Positions 25,473 to 34,368 of a DNA stretch of 64,000 bases are shown here, piece by piece (position 1 is the first letter of the stretch; each line of letters starts with the position of its first letter). A program made the translations under genes and the position numbers. Source of the stretch: Streptomyces sp. 130 (lineage in GTDB: Bacteria; Actinomycetota; Actinomycetes; Streptomycetales; Streptomycetaceae); assembly GCF_007096885.1 (NCBI RefSeq), contig NZ_VJNO01000013.1, positions 62,001-126,000 on the forward strand, in the 5' to 3' direction. The notes beneath the pieces are model-generated. The model saw nothing but the letters and a program-made list of their open reading frames with translations. It made no database searches and had not been told where the DNA came from.

Positions 25473-26557
25473 CGGCCGCCGACCGGCTCGCCGCCCCGCG
25501 CGAAGAGGCGCCGGAAACCGCCGTTCCCGCCCGCCCCCGCCCGCGCCGCCTGCGCGGCGGCCTCCTGTGGACCGGCGGCCTGCTGCTGCTCGTGCTGTCG
25601 GTCGCGGTCGCCGTCACCATCGGACCGGCCCGGATCTCCGTCGTGGACGTCTGGTCCGCCGTCGCCGCCCACCTCGGCATCGGCGACACCCGGCTCAGCC
25701 CCGTCCGCGACGGCATCATCTGGAACCTGCGCATGCCGCGCACCCTGCTCGCCGCCGTCTGCGGGGCGGGCCTCGCGGTGTGCGGGACCGTCATGCAGTC
25801 CCTGCTGCGCAATCCGCTGGCCGACCCGTTCGTCCTCGGCGTCTCCTCCGGCGCGTCCACCGGCGCGGTCCTGGTCGTCGTGCTCGGCGTCGGCGGGGGA
25901 GCGGTGTCGCTGCCGGCCGGGGCGTTCGCCGGGGCGCTGTGCTCCTTCGCGCTGGTGATGCTGCTCAGCCACACCCTGGGCGGCTCCACCGACCGGGTCG
26001 TGCTGTCCGGGGTCGCCGCGATGCAGCTGTTCTCGGCGCTGACCTCGTTCGTCGTCATGACCGCCGCCGACGCCGAGCAGACCCGGGGCGTGCTGTTCTG
26101 GCTGCTGGGCTCGCTCGGCGGGGTCGGCTGGACGGACGTGTGGATCTGCTCCGCCGTCCTCGCCGGCAGCCTGCTGGTCTGCCTGGGCCACGCCCGTACG
26201 CTCGACGCCTTCGCCTTCGGGCAGGACGCGGCCGCCGCGCTCGGGGTGAACGTCGCACGCGTCCGCACCGTCCTGCTGTGCACGACCGCGCTGCTGACCG
26301 CCGCGCTCGTCAGCTCGGCCGGGGCCATCGGCTTCGTGGGGCTGGTCCTGCCGCACGCGGCCCGGGCCCTCACCGGCTCGGGCCATCGCAGGCTGCTGCC
26401 GGTCACCGCGCTGGCCGGAGCCGTCTTCCTCGTCTGGGTCGACACACTGGCCCGGACCGTCCTCGATCCGCAGGAGGTCCCGGTGGGCGTCGTCACCGCC
26501 CTGATCGGCGTGCCCGCCTTCATCGCCGTCCTCTACCGCACCGGGCGGCCCGCGTGA
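25469..26557 (+). CDS. FecCD/BtuC-type ABC transporter permease
   Basis: A 362-residue membrane protein starting at GTG 25469, which overlaps the previous stop (GTGA). The family marks LRMPRTLLAAVCGAGLAVCGTVMQ, NPLADPFVLGVSSGAS and GFVGLVLPHAAR are present along with about ten membrane helices. It forms the channel for the corrinoid. The proline-rich, basic N-terminal 30 residues precede the first helix. Confidence 0.92.
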   Translation: MTAADRLAAPREEAPETAVPARPRPRRLRGGLLWTGGLLLLVLSVAVAVTIGPARISVVDVWSAVAAHLGIGDTRLSPVRDGIIWNLRMPRTLLAAVCGAGLAVCGTVMQSLLRNPLADPFVLGVSSGASTGAVLVVVLGVGGGAVSLPAGAFAGALCSFALVMLLSHTLGGSTDRVVLSGVAAMQLFSALTSFVVMTAADAEQTRGVLFWLLGSLGGVGWTDVWICSAVLAGSLLVCLGHARTLDAFAFGQDAAAALGVNVARVRTVLLCTTALLTAALVSSAGAIGFVGLVLPHAARALTGSGHRRLLPVTALAGAVFLVWVDTLARTVLDPQEVPVGVVTALIGVPAFIAVLYRTGRPA

Positions 26558-27333
26558 GCGGGACGGCGGCGGAGGGCCTGCGGGCCGGAGGAGTCAGCCG
26601 CGAGGCCGGTGGCCGCCTCCTCCTGGACGGTGTGACGCTCGCCCCGGAGCCGGGCACCACCGTCGGCCTGATCGGCCCCAACGGCTCCGGCAAGTCCACG
26701 CTGCTGCGCATCCTCGCCGGGGTCCTCGCCCCGCACGCGGGCGTCGTCACCCTGGACGGCGAACCCCTCACGGCCGTCGGCCGCCGTGCCGTCGCCCGGC
26801 GCGTCGCGGTCGTCGACCAGCACGCCGTCACCCAGGAGGAGCTGAGCGTCCTGGACGTCGTACGCCTGGGCCGCATCCCGCACCGGCGGGCCTGGTCCGC
26901 GCCGACGGGCGAGGACGCGGCGGCGGTGGACGAGGCGCTGGAACGCACCGGGCTCTCCGGCCGGCGCGGCCAGTCCTGGCACACGCTGTCCGGCGGGGAG
27001 CGCCAGCGCGTCCAGATCGCCCGCGCGCTCGCCCAGCGACCGCGCGAACTCCTGCTGGACGAACCGACCAACCACCTCGACATCCAGCACCAGCTGGAAC
27101 TGCTCTCCCTGGTCGCCTCGCTCCCGCTGACCGCCGTCGTAGCCCTGCACGACCTCAATCTGGCCGCCATGTTCTGCGACCGGATCGTGGTGCTCAGCGG
27201 CGGACGGGCGGTCGCGGGCGGGACCCCGGAGCAGGTGATCACCGAGGAGCTCATCGCGGACGTCTACCGGGTGCGGTCGATCGTCACACCGGACGGCCCC
27301 CGGGGGCGGCCCTCGGTGCGCTTCCTGCCCTGA
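26554..27333 (+). CDS. ABC transporter ATPase (BtuD/FecE type)
   Basis: A 259-residue ATPase starting at GTG 26554, which overlaps the permease stop. Walker A GPNGSGKST, signature LSGGERQR, Walker B ELLLDEPTNHLD and the H-loop VVALHDLNL are all present. It powers the riboswitch-controlled importer. A strong hairpin follows. Confidence 0.93.
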   Translation: MSGTAAEGLRAGGVSREAGGRLLLDGVTLAPEPGTTVGLIGPNGSGKSTLLRILAGVLAPHAGVVTLDGEPLTAVGRRAVARRVAVVDQHAVTQEELSVLDVVRLGRIPHRRAWSAPTGEDAAAVDEALERTGLSGRRGQSWHTLSGGERQRVQIARALAQRPRELLLDEPTNHLDIQHQLELLSLVASLPLTAVVALHDLNLAAMFCDRIVVLSGGRAVAGGTPEQVITEELIADVYRVRSIVTPDGPRGRPSVRFLP

Positions 27334-27348
27334 GGGGCCGGGGCGCAC

Positions 27349-27383
27349 GAGAGGGCGGACCCGCCGGGCGGGTCCGCCCTCTC
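27349..27383. terminator. Strong bidirectional hairpin terminator
   Basis: A perfect 15-bp stem with a 5-base loop (GAGAGGGCGGACCCG pairing with CGGGTCCGCCCTCTC) lies between the convergent ends of the importer operon and the PRC-barrel gene. Confidence 0.8.
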
Positions 27384-27417
27384 CTGTCGTACGGTACGGC
27401 CGGCATGCCGGCGGACG

Positions 27418-28428
27418 TCAGCGGTGGCGTCCTCGGCCCATGTCGCCGCCGGTGTCCTTGCCGCCCATGTCCTTGCGGCCCTTGGCGGTGCCGTCCGAGT
27501 AGTCGATCTGCTCCTTGCGCAGTTCGGCGGAGACCTCCTCCTGACTCGTCACCCTCTCCGTTTCCATCCGGACGCGCTCGACCGGGACGGTCTCCTTGCG
27601 CGTCGTGGCGCGTTCCGCGTGCAGGGTGACCTCCACGTCCTGCTCCGCCAGATCACCCGTACGCGCGGCCGTCCTGTCGCCCGGCTGCAGCGGCTCACGG
27701 ACCACCCGTACCTCCTCGTGCGAGAGGGGCACGCTGCGCGTGACGTTCTCGGTGACGACGTACTTGTGGAGGCGGGCCCTGCCGCTCTCGTACTCCTCGG
27801 TGCCGATGTGCAGCTGCTCCTCGGAGCGGATCATCTCCTCCTTGCCGCCCAGGTCGGCCCCGGACCGCTGGGCACCCGCGCCGGCTCCGGCCAGCGGACG
27901 GCCCGCCGCGGTACCCGAGTCGGTGTCCCGGTTCCTGCCGGTGCCGGCCCCCTGGGTCCGGTCCGTGCCGGCCGCGCCCATGGCCCCGGCACCCGCTCCG
28001 GCCCCGGCTCCGGCCGCCGCGCCGGCGCCGCCCGAGCCCATGGTGCCGGTGCCCGTGGTGGTCGGGGAGCCGGCCCCGGCACCGCCGCCCAGGTTGCCCC
28101 GGGTGTTCCTGGTCAGGCCGTAGTGCCGGTACAGCTCCTCCTCCTCGGACACCGACAGATGCGCGTCCGCGTCCACCCGGGGAGCGTCCTTGACCTGGTC
28201 CTTGCCGTGGGAGATGTGCAGGTCGGAGCCCACTCGACGGGCTCCGGCGAGAGGCACGAAACTCTCCTTCATGCCGAACAGGCCGGTCTTCACCGTGATC
28301 CAGTCCGGGCGGCCGGTGTTGTCGTCGACATACACGCGGCCCACGTTGCCGATCTTCTCGCCCTCGGTGTCGTACACCGTCAGGCCGTCGAGCTCTCCGG
28401 AATCCGTGAAACCGTCAGCGGCTCCCAT
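27418..28428 (-). CDS. PRC-barrel and DUF2382 (YsnF-type) stress protein
   Basis: A 336-residue protein starting MGAADGFTDSG with GAGGAGG upstream. Residues 1-110 are a PRC-barrel (VYDTEGEKIGNVGRVYVDD, PDWITVKTGLFG), residues 130-200 a low-complexity Gly/Ala linker, and residues 210-310 a DUF2382 domain rich in charged repeats (EEQLHIGTEEYESGRARLHKYV, VERVRMETERV). Such proteins are general stress proteins of actinobacteria. It is unrelated in function to the B12 genes on either side as far as sequence shows. Confidence 0.85.
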   Translation of the reverse strand: MGAADGFTDSGELDGLTVYDTEGEKIGNVGRVYVDDNTGRPDWITVKTGLFGMKESFVPLAGARRVGSDLHISHGKDQVKDAPRVDADAHLSVSEEEELYRHYGLTRNTRGNLGGGAGAGSPTTTGTGTMGSGGAGAAAGAGAGAGAGAMGAAGTDRTQGAGTGRNRDTDSGTAAGRPLAGAGAGAQRSGADLGGKEEMIRSEEQLHIGTEEYESGRARLHKYVVTENVTRSVPLSHEEVRVVREPLQPGDRTAARTGDLAEQDVEVTLHAERATTRKETVPVERVRMETERVTSQEEVSAELRKEQIDYSDGTAKGRKDMGGKDTGGDMGRGRHR

Positions 28429-28623
28429 ATCCGAATCCTCCTCGCCCGGGCGCGTCCTGTGGGTGGGTCCAGCAGAGAAGGCGCGTCCGGATTCCATCGC
28501 GCCTCACCCGGATGGACGCTGCAACCGCCCGGCCACCGGGCGCGGCGCGCCGCATCCGCCTGGGACCCGCGCATGCCCAGCCTGACGCGGATGCGCGGCT
28601 CTCGCACCCGTTAGGCCATCCGG

Positions 28624-29394
28624 GTGAACGGGCCGGTCCCCGGACGCCCCGGCCCCGCCCCATATGATCAACGGGTCCGCGCCGACCGGCGTCCCGCCGC
28701 GCCACCCCGGGGGTGCCCCATCCGTTCCGTACGCATCCCGCTCCCCGCGCAACGGGGCGAACTGCTCGCCCGGCGCGAGGACGGCGCGGAGCTGCACCAC
28801 CTCCTGTGGCGGCTGGGCCCCGGCTGGCGGGTCTGCAGCAGCGCCGTCCTGGGCGGCGGCATCGGCCCGCGCGAGTGGATCCTCAACGCCCAGGTGCCCG
28901 GCGGCTACCCCCGCACGGACCCGGACCGCCACCTCGCCGAGATCGCCGCCGAAGCGGACCTCGCCGGCCCCGGGGCCGGCCTCATGACCGCCGCCGATGT
29001 CACCGCGTACACCACCGCCGGCGATGAGGACGTGCACGCCACCGCCACCTGCGGTCTGGGCGTGCGCGGCTGGGCCGCCGCACCGGACGAGGGCACCGGC
29101 GGACCGCCGCGCCCCGGCACCGTCAACATCGTGGTGACGTTCCCGGTGCCCCTGTCCGACGCGGCCCTGGTCAACGCCGTCGCCACCGCCACGGAGGCCA
29201 AGGTGCAGGCGCTCCTGGACGCCGGGCTCGACTGCTCCGGCACCCCCACGGACGCCGTCTGCGTCGCCGCGCCCGAACCGGGGCCGCTGACCGGCGCCGC
29301 CGAACCGTTCGCCGGGCCGCGCTCCCGCTGGGGCGCGCGACTCGCCCGAGCCGTACACGCCGCCGTGCTGGAAGGCGCCCTGCGGCACCCCTGA
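28624..29394 (+). CDS. cbiZ: Adenosylcobinamide amidohydrolase CbiZ
   Basis: A 256-residue protein with the CbiZ blocks GGGIGPREWILNAQVP, LMTAADV, CGLGVRGWAA with TVNIVV, and DAVCVAAPEPG. CbiZ removes the aminopropanol tail of adenosylcobinamide to give adenosylcobyric acid, allowing salvage of imported incomplete corrinoids. The GTG at 28624 is the only usable start in the open frame and has no obvious ribosome site, so the true N-terminus is uncertain; the first ~33 residues are not conserved-looking. It lies close to the riboswitch-controlled importer, which would supply its substrate. Confidence 0.88.
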   Translation: MNGPVPGRPGPAPYDQRVRADRRPAAPPRGCPIRSVRIPLPAQRGELLARREDGAELHHLLWRLGPGWRVCSSAVLGGGIGPREWILNAQVPGGYPRTDPDRHLAEIAAEADLAGPGAGLMTAADVTAYTTAGDEDVHATATCGLGVRGWAAAPDEGTGGPPRPGTVNIVVTFPVPLSDAALVNAVATATEAKVQALLDAGLDCSGTPTDAVCVAAPEPGPLTGAAEPFAGPRSRWGARLARAVHAAVLEGALRHP

Positions 29395-29441
29395 GAAGCG
29401 AATCCGCCGCGCCCCCGGGCCCGGCCGACGAAGGGAACCCC

Positions 29442-30347
29442 ATGACCTCAGCAGTCCCCGCCGCACCCCGGCAGCCGGTCGTCGCCGTACTCGGCACCGG
29501 GATCATGGGCGCGGCCATGGCCCGCAGCCTGCTCCGCGCCGGCCTGGAGGTCCGGGCCTGGAACCGCACGCAGGCCAAGGCCGCCCCGCTCGCCGCGGAC
29601 GGCGCCACCGTCACCGGCACGGCGGCCGAGGCCGTGCGCGGCGCCCATGTCGTGCTCACCGCGCTCACCGACACGACCGCCGTCGCCGCCGCGCTCACCG
29701 CCGCCTCCGAGGGGCTGCACCGGGGCCAGGTGCTGCTCCAGACCTCCACGGTCGGCCCGGACGGCGCCGTCGAGCTGGCCCAGCGCGCCGCCGACCTCGG
29801 GCTGATCCACCTCGACGCCCCCGTCGTCGGCACCCGGCAGCCCGCCGAGCAGGGCGCGCTGACCGTCCTCGTCTCCGGCCCGGAGGCGGCCCGCGAGGCG
29901 GTCGCACCGGTGCTGGACGCGATCGGGCGGCGCACGGTGTGGGCCGGTGCGGAGCCGGGAGCGGCGTCCCGGCTGAAGCTCGTGGTCAACGCCTGGGTGG
30001 TCAACATGGTCGGCGGAGTCGCGGAGTGCCTGAACCTCGCCGAGGGGCTGGGCGTCGACCCGCGTACGTTCCTCGGACTCGTCGAGGGCGGACCGCTCGA
30101 CTCGGGCTACCTCCAGGCCAAGTCCGCGGCCGTGCTGGACGGCGACCTCACGCCGAGCTTCGCCCTGTCCACCGCGCTCAAGGACACCCGCCTCATCCTC
30201 GACGCGGCGGCACAGGCCGGTGTCCGGCTGGACCTGGCCGCCGCCTCGGCCGCCCGCTTCGAGCGCGCGGAGGCCGCCGGACACGGCGACGAGGACATGA
30301 TCGCCACCTACTACGCGGGCCGGGCCCCCGGGCGCGACGGCGGCTGA
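29442..30347 (+). CDS. NAD(P)-dependent beta-hydroxyacid dehydrogenase-like protein
   Basis: A 301-residue protein of the 3-hydroxyisobutyrate dehydrogenase/GLYR family. The Rossmann loop VLGTGIMGAAMARSLLRAG is at residues 12-30, the active-site region DAPVVGTRQPAEQG follows, and the catalytic Lys block reads GAASRLKLVVNAW. AAGGGA precedes the ATG. The substrate is unknown. Single gene ended by a hairpin. Confidence 0.88.
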   Translation: MTSAVPAAPRQPVVAVLGTGIMGAAMARSLLRAGLEVRAWNRTQAKAAPLAADGATVTGTAAEAVRGAHVVLTALTDTTAVAAALTAASEGLHRGQVLLQTSTVGPDGAVELAQRAADLGLIHLDAPVVGTRQPAEQGALTVLVSGPEAAREAVAPVLDAIGRRTVWAGAEPGAASRLKLVVNAWVVNMVGGVAECLNLAEGLGVDPRTFLGLVEGGPLDSGYLQAKSAAVLDGDLTPSFALSTALKDTRLILDAAAQAGVRLDLAAASAARFERAEAAGHGDEDMIATYYAGRAPGRDGG

Positions 30348-30382
30348 CCGGACCGGGGCACCGGCCCCGTAACGACGGACGA

Positions 30383-30417
30383 CCGCCCCACCGGTACGGG
30401 GGAGCCCGGTGGGACGG
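30383..30417 (+). terminator. Hairpin terminator
   Basis: CCG-C-CCCACCGG pairs with CCGGTGGG-A-CGG (11 pairs, one mismatch, 11-base loop), 36 bases after the dehydrogenase stop. Confidence 0.55.
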
Positions 30418-30588
30418 CCGCCTTCAGCGTGCCACAGGACGGCCCGTGGCAGGGGCCGGCCGGCTGCCGCCGGGCCGTGATTGAGTCGAAATCGACGGTA
30501 CGGGAATACCCGCGCGCCACTCGTCCTTGCCGCAGCTGTGGCGCCCGCCGGCGGGCGCCGGCGCACGGAATCAGGGGAGAAGGAGCTC

Positions 30589-31506
30589 ATGCCGAAGGCG
30601 TACGTGTTCACCCGCAACGGCGGACCGGAGGTGGAGGTCTTCGCCGATCTGGAACGGCCGAAACCCGGCCCCGGCGAACTGCTCGTCGCCGTCCGCGCGG
30701 CAGGTGTCAACCCGGTCGACTGGAAGCTGCGCGCCGGCTACGCGAGGCCCGGCAGCGAGCCGCTGCCGTTCCCGACCGTCTTCGGCAGCGAGGCCGCCGG
30801 CACCGTCGTGGAGACCGGCCCCGGAGTGGAGGGCTTCGCACCCGGCGACGAGGTGTTCGGCAACCCGCTGACCGGCGGGTACGCCGAGTACACGCTCATG
30901 CCCGTCGCGGTCACCGCCCGCAAACCGGCCGGCCTGTCCTTCGCCGACGCGGCGGTCCTGCCCGTCGCCGCCGCCACCGCCTACGACGGGCTGCGCCAGC
31001 TCGCCCTCGCCCCCGGCGCCACGCTCCTGGTCACCGGGGCCGGCGGCGGCGTGGGCAGCGCCGCCGTCCAGCTCGCGCGCCACGCGGGCCTCCGGGTCCT
31101 CGGCGTGGCGAGCGCGGCCAAGAAGGACTTCGTGGAGTCCCTGGGCGCCGAGCACGTGCCGTCCGGCGCCGGCCTCGCCGACCGGGTGCGGGCGGCCGCC
31201 CCCGAGGGCGTGGACGCGGTCTTCGACCTGGTCGGCGGCGACACCCTGCGCGAGGCGGCCGGCCTGGTCGGCCCGGCCGCGCTGATCAGCGCGGGCGGCA
31301 AGCCCCTGGTGGCCGAGCTCGGCGGAGAACCCGTCCGGCGGGCGCGTACCGCCGCCGTCCTCGACGAGGTGGCGCGGCTGGCCGTCGAAGGGGTCCTGCG
31401 CACCCATGTGACCCGGACGCTGCCCCTCGACCGGGCGGCCGAGGCGCTGCGCGCGGTGGAGGACGGCCACGCCCTGGGCAAGACCGTGATCGAGGTGACC
31501 GCGTGA
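30589..31506 (+). CDS. Zinc-independent MDR oxidoreductase (NADPH quinone reductase-like)
   Basis: A 305-residue medium-chain reductase. The ATG follows GAGAAGGAG. PGPGELLVAVRAAGVNPVDWKLRAG, FGSEAAGTV and the nucleotide loop VTGAGGGVGSAAVQLAR are present; the zinc-ligand Cys residues of alcohol dehydrogenases are absent. It likely reduces quinones or enones with NADPH. Its stop overlaps the next gene, so the two are an operon. Confidence 0.9.
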   Translation: MPKAYVFTRNGGPEVEVFADLERPKPGPGELLVAVRAAGVNPVDWKLRAGYARPGSEPLPFPTVFGSEAAGTVVETGPGVEGFAPGDEVFGNPLTGGYAEYTLMPVAVTARKPAGLSFADAAVLPVAAATAYDGLRQLALAPGATLLVTGAGGGVGSAAVQLARHAGLRVLGVASAAKKDFVESLGAEHVPSGAGLADRVRAAAPEGVDAVFDLVGGDTLREAAGLVGPAALISAGGKPLVAELGGEPVRRARTAAVLDEVARLAVEGVLRTHVTRTLPLDRAAEALRAVEDGHALGKTVIEVTA

Positions 31507-32249
31507 GCGCGCACCCGGACCCGGGCCACCCCCTGGACGACCCGGTGGGCGCCGCGCTGCGCGGGCCGCACGCCCGTTTCGCCGAGCGCCGGGGCCGCGT
31601 GCTGCGCTACCCCTCCGAGGTCGCCCCCTGGGTCGCGCTCCCGCCGGACCCCGGGCCCGCCGACTGGGCCGACGTGGCGGCGCTCACCGGGCCGGGCGCG
31701 GGCGTCACGATCACCGCGTTCCGGGAGCCCCCGCCCGCCGACTGGGAGATCACCTTCCACGCCGACGGCGTCCAGCTGGTGGACGCGGGCGTGGCCGCGG
31801 AGCCCCTGCCCGAAGCGGTCCGGCTGGGCCCCGCCGACGTACCGGAGATGCTCGAACTGGTCGCCCGCACCCGGCCCGGCCCCTTCGAGCCCCGGACCGT
31901 CGAGCTCGGCACCTATCTGGGGGTGCGCCGGGACGGCGTGCTCGTCGCCATGGCCGGTGAGCGCATGCGGCCGCCGGGCTGGAGCGAGATCAGCGCCGTC
32001 TGCACCGACGAGTCGGTACGCGGTCAGGGGCTCGGCGGCGGACTCGTGCGCGCCGTCGCCCACGAGATCCGCCGGCGCGGCGAGATCCCGTTCCTGCACG
32101 CGGCCGCCGCCAACACCGGGGCCGTCCGGCTCTACGAGGCGCTGGGCTTCGAGCTCCGCCGGCGGGTCGAGTTCCTGGCCGCTCTCGTGCCGGCCGGGCC
32201 GGCGGTCCCCGCGCCCGGTCCGCCCGCCGGCGTACCGGCCGCGCGCTGA
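31503..32249 (+). CDS. GNAT family acetyltransferase (FR47-like)
   Basis: A 248-residue protein starting at GTG 31503 overlapping the reductase stop (GTGA). The N-terminal half is variable; the GNAT core sits at about residues 125-235, with ISAVCTDESVRGQGLGGGLVRAV and the block NTGAVRLYEALGFELRRRVEF. The length and the FR47 arrangement match single-copy actinomycete acetyltransferases of unknown substrate. Confidence 0.85.
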   Translation: MSAHPDPGHPLDDPVGAALRGPHARFAERRGRVLRYPSEVAPWVALPPDPGPADWADVAALTGPGAGVTITAFREPPPADWEITFHADGVQLVDAGVAAEPLPEAVRLGPADVPEMLELVARTRPGPFEPRTVELGTYLGVRRDGVLVAMAGERMRPPGWSEISAVCTDESVRGQGLGGGLVRAVAHEIRRRGEIPFLHAAAANTGAVRLYEALGFELRRRVEFLAALVPAGPAVPAPGPPAGVPAAR

Positions 32250-32416
32250 GCCGCGGCGGGTGCCTCCGGACCGGGAGGCGCCCGCCCCGGACGCCTTCCG
32301 GGACCTTCGGCCGGGCCCGTCAGGCCGTAAGCCTCGTGTGCTCCCTCCCGCCGCCGGGTCGAATGGAAGAGAGCGCCGGCGCGCCGGGCGCCGGCCGATC
32401 CCGGAAGGAGAGGGCC

Positions 32417-33628
32417 GTGACCTTCGGACTCCTGAGCCGGCCGGCGCCCCGCGTGGCGCTCCCCGGCACCGACGCGGGGGAGGCGGCGGCACGCGCTCCA
32501 CGCATCGGGAACGGGGTGCTGTCCGGTGGCCTGGCCCTGCTGACCGCCGTGATCGTCAGCCTCGACGTCCTCGCCGGCAACGACCTGCGCCTGGTGCCGC
32601 TCCTCGTGGTCGCGCCGGCCCTCGTCTCGGTCTTCGGGACGGTCGGCCAGACCGCGGTCGCCGGCGCCTGGGTCACCGGGGCGGCCGTCGTCACGCGTGC
32701 GGCCACCGGCGGAACCACGTGGGACGTGGTCAGCAGCATCGTCTTCACCCTCTTCGCCTGCCTGCTCAGCGTCGCCGCCTGCGCCCTGCGCATCCGGCAC
32801 GCCACCGAGATCGCCAGGCTGCGCTCCGCCGCCGTCGCCCTCCAACGCCAGATCCTGCGCCCCCTGCCGATCCCCACCGACCAGATCACCGCCCACGGCA
32901 CCTACACGCCGATCGAGGAGGACCGCCTGGTCGGCGGCGACATCTACGAGGTCGTCCAGTCGCCGTACGGCACCCGCGTGATCATCGGCGACGTGCAGGG
33001 CAAGGGGCTCCCCGCCATCGGCGTGGGCTTCGCCGTCCTCGGCGCGTTCCGGGAGGCGGCCATCCGCGAACCCTCCCTCACCGCTGTCGTGGACCGGCTG
33101 GAGGACGCGGTCGTCCGGCAGAACGCCTTCGCCGCCCAGACCGGTGACACGGAACGCTTTGTGACCGCGCTCGTCCTCGGCTTCGACGAGGACGGCCGGG
33201 CCCGCGCCGTGAACTGCGGCCATCTGCTGCCCCGGCTGCTGCACGACGGGGTCGCCGTCCCCGTGCCGCTGCGCCGCACCTCCCTGCCGCTGGGCCTGGC
33301 GGAACTCAGCGGGGAGGGCCGCACCGCGGAACGGCTCGACTTCCCGCCCGGCGCGACGCTCCTGTTGTTCACCGACGGGGTCACCGAGGCCCGCGACGCC
33401 GACGGGCACTTCTACCCGCTCGACGCCCGGCTGAGCCGCTGGGCGCGCCGGAGCCCCCAGGGAGTGCTCGACGCGCTCGAACACGACCTGGAGGCGTTCT
33501 CCGACGGCGTGCGGCGCGACGACGTCGCCGTGCTCGCCCTGCGCCGCTCCTCGTCCGCCGAGCCTGCCCCGCCCGTACCGGCGGGGCGCGAGGCGGCACT
33601 GGCCGCCGAGGTGCTCAGCGGGCGCTGA
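32417..33628 (+). CDS. Membrane-bound SpoIIE-type PP2C phosphatase
   Basis: A 403-residue protein from GTG 32417 with GAAGGAG upstream. About four membrane helices at residues 40-140 are followed by a PPM/SpoIIE phosphatase domain (VGGDIYEVVQSPYGTRVIIGDVQGKG, TALVLGFDEDGRARAVNCGHL, LLFTDGVTEARD). The metal-binding Asp residues in GGD, GDVQGKG and TDGVTEARD are kept. Such proteins dephosphorylate anti-anti-sigma factors and thereby set sigma-factor activity; partner here unknown. It is followed by a hairpin with a T run. Confidence 0.9.
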   Translation: MTFGLLSRPAPRVALPGTDAGEAAARAPRIGNGVLSGGLALLTAVIVSLDVLAGNDLRLVPLLVVAPALVSVFGTVGQTAVAGAWVTGAAVVTRAATGGTTWDVVSSIVFTLFACLLSVAACALRIRHATEIARLRSAAVALQRQILRPLPIPTDQITAHGTYTPIEEDRLVGGDIYEVVQSPYGTRVIIGDVQGKGLPAIGVGFAVLGAFREAAIREPSLTAVVDRLEDAVVRQNAFAAQTGDTERFVTALVLGFDEDGRARAVNCGHLLPRLLHDGVAVPVPLRRTSLPLGLAELSGEGRTAERLDFPPGATLLLFTDGVTEARDADGHFYPLDARLSRWARRSPQGVLDALEHDLEAFSDGVRRDDVAVLALRRSSSAEPAPPVPAGREAALAAEVLSGR

Positions 33629-33642
33629 CGTACACGTGTACG
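33629..33642. promoter_or_regulatory. Perfect palindrome CGTACACGTGTACG, probable TetR operator
   Basis: A 14-base perfect palindrome directly after the phosphatase stop and 58 bases before the TetR start. The half-site GTGTAC recurs at 33684-33689. Autoregulation by the following TetR protein is likely but not shown. Confidence 0.5.
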
Positions 33643-33644
33643 AC

Positions 33645-33680
33645 TGTCCCGGTGCGACTTCTGTCGCGCCGGGACATTTT
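33645..33680 (+). terminator. Rho-independent terminator after the phosphatase gene
   Basis: TGTCCCGGTGCGAC pairs with GTCGCGCCGGGACA (14 pairs with one wobble) around a TTCT loop and is followed by TTTT, a rare classical terminator for this genome. The arms could also act as an operator for the adjacent TetR gene. Confidence 0.7.
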
Positions 33681-33699
33681 GGGGTGTACGGTGGGACAC

Positions 33700-34368
33700 A
33701 TGCAAGCGGAATCGAAGATTCCGGACAGGCGGGGCCGCAAGGCCCGCCGGACCCGGGACGCGCTGGCCGGAGCCGCGTTCGAGCTCGTGCTCGACCGGGG
33801 GCTCAAGGAGGTCACGGTCGAGGAGATCGCGGCACGCGCCGACCTGGACCGCCGGACCTTCAGCCGGTACTTCGCCGGCAAGGAGGACGCCGTCCTGGAC
33901 TCGGTCCGGGGCGACGGCGACCGGATCAACGACGCCCTGCGCGCCCGCCCGGCCGGTGAGCCCCCGCTCACCGCCTACCGCCGCGCCGTCCGGGACTGGC
34001 TCGCGGACCCCGAGGTCCCGGCCTGGCACCGCCGCCCGCGCATCTACGAACTGCTGGTCCTCGCCGAGCGCGAACCGACCCTCTACGCGGCGTTCCACCA
34101 CATCCGGGTGGACGCCCAGGCGGACTCGGTCGCCATCGTCGCGGACCGGCTCGGCACCGACCCCCTCAGCGACCTGCGGCCCGCCGTCACGGTCGCGGCC
34201 GGAGCCGGAGCCCTCCTGGCCGCCCAGGCCGCCTGGGTGCGCCAGGGCCGCCCCGACGAGCTGCCCCTGCTCGTCGAACAGGCCTTCGACGCCCTGGCCG
34301 GCGAACTCCTCACCGGCTCCGCGCCGCACAGCACCACCAGCACCACGGAAGGAAACGGCACCCCATGA
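33700..34368 (+). CDS. TetR family transcriptional regulator
   Basis: A 222-residue regulator with helix-turn-helix VEEIAARADLDRRTFSRYF at about residues 45-64. The start is the ATG after GTGGGA; the frame extends upstream through the terminator hairpin and is rejected there. Its stop overlaps the SDR gene (ATGA), so the two are cotranscribed and probably share control through the palindromes upstream. Confidence 0.88.
   Translation: MQAESKIPDRRGRKARRTRDALAGAAFELVLDRGLKEVTVEEIAARADLDRRTFSRYFAGKEDAVLDSVRGDGDRINDALRARPAGEPPLTAYRRAVRDWLADPEVPAWHRRPRIYELLVLAEREPTLYAAFHHIRVDAQADSVAIVADRLGTDPLSDLRPAVTVAAGAGALLAAQAAWVRQGRPDELPLLVEQAFDALAGELLTGSAPHSTTSTTEGNGTP

Noticed and set aside
30480..30500. 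GTCGA-AA-TCGAC repeat before the quinone reductase gene
   Set aside because: Arms of 5 bases only, no second copy found; too weak to list as an operator.
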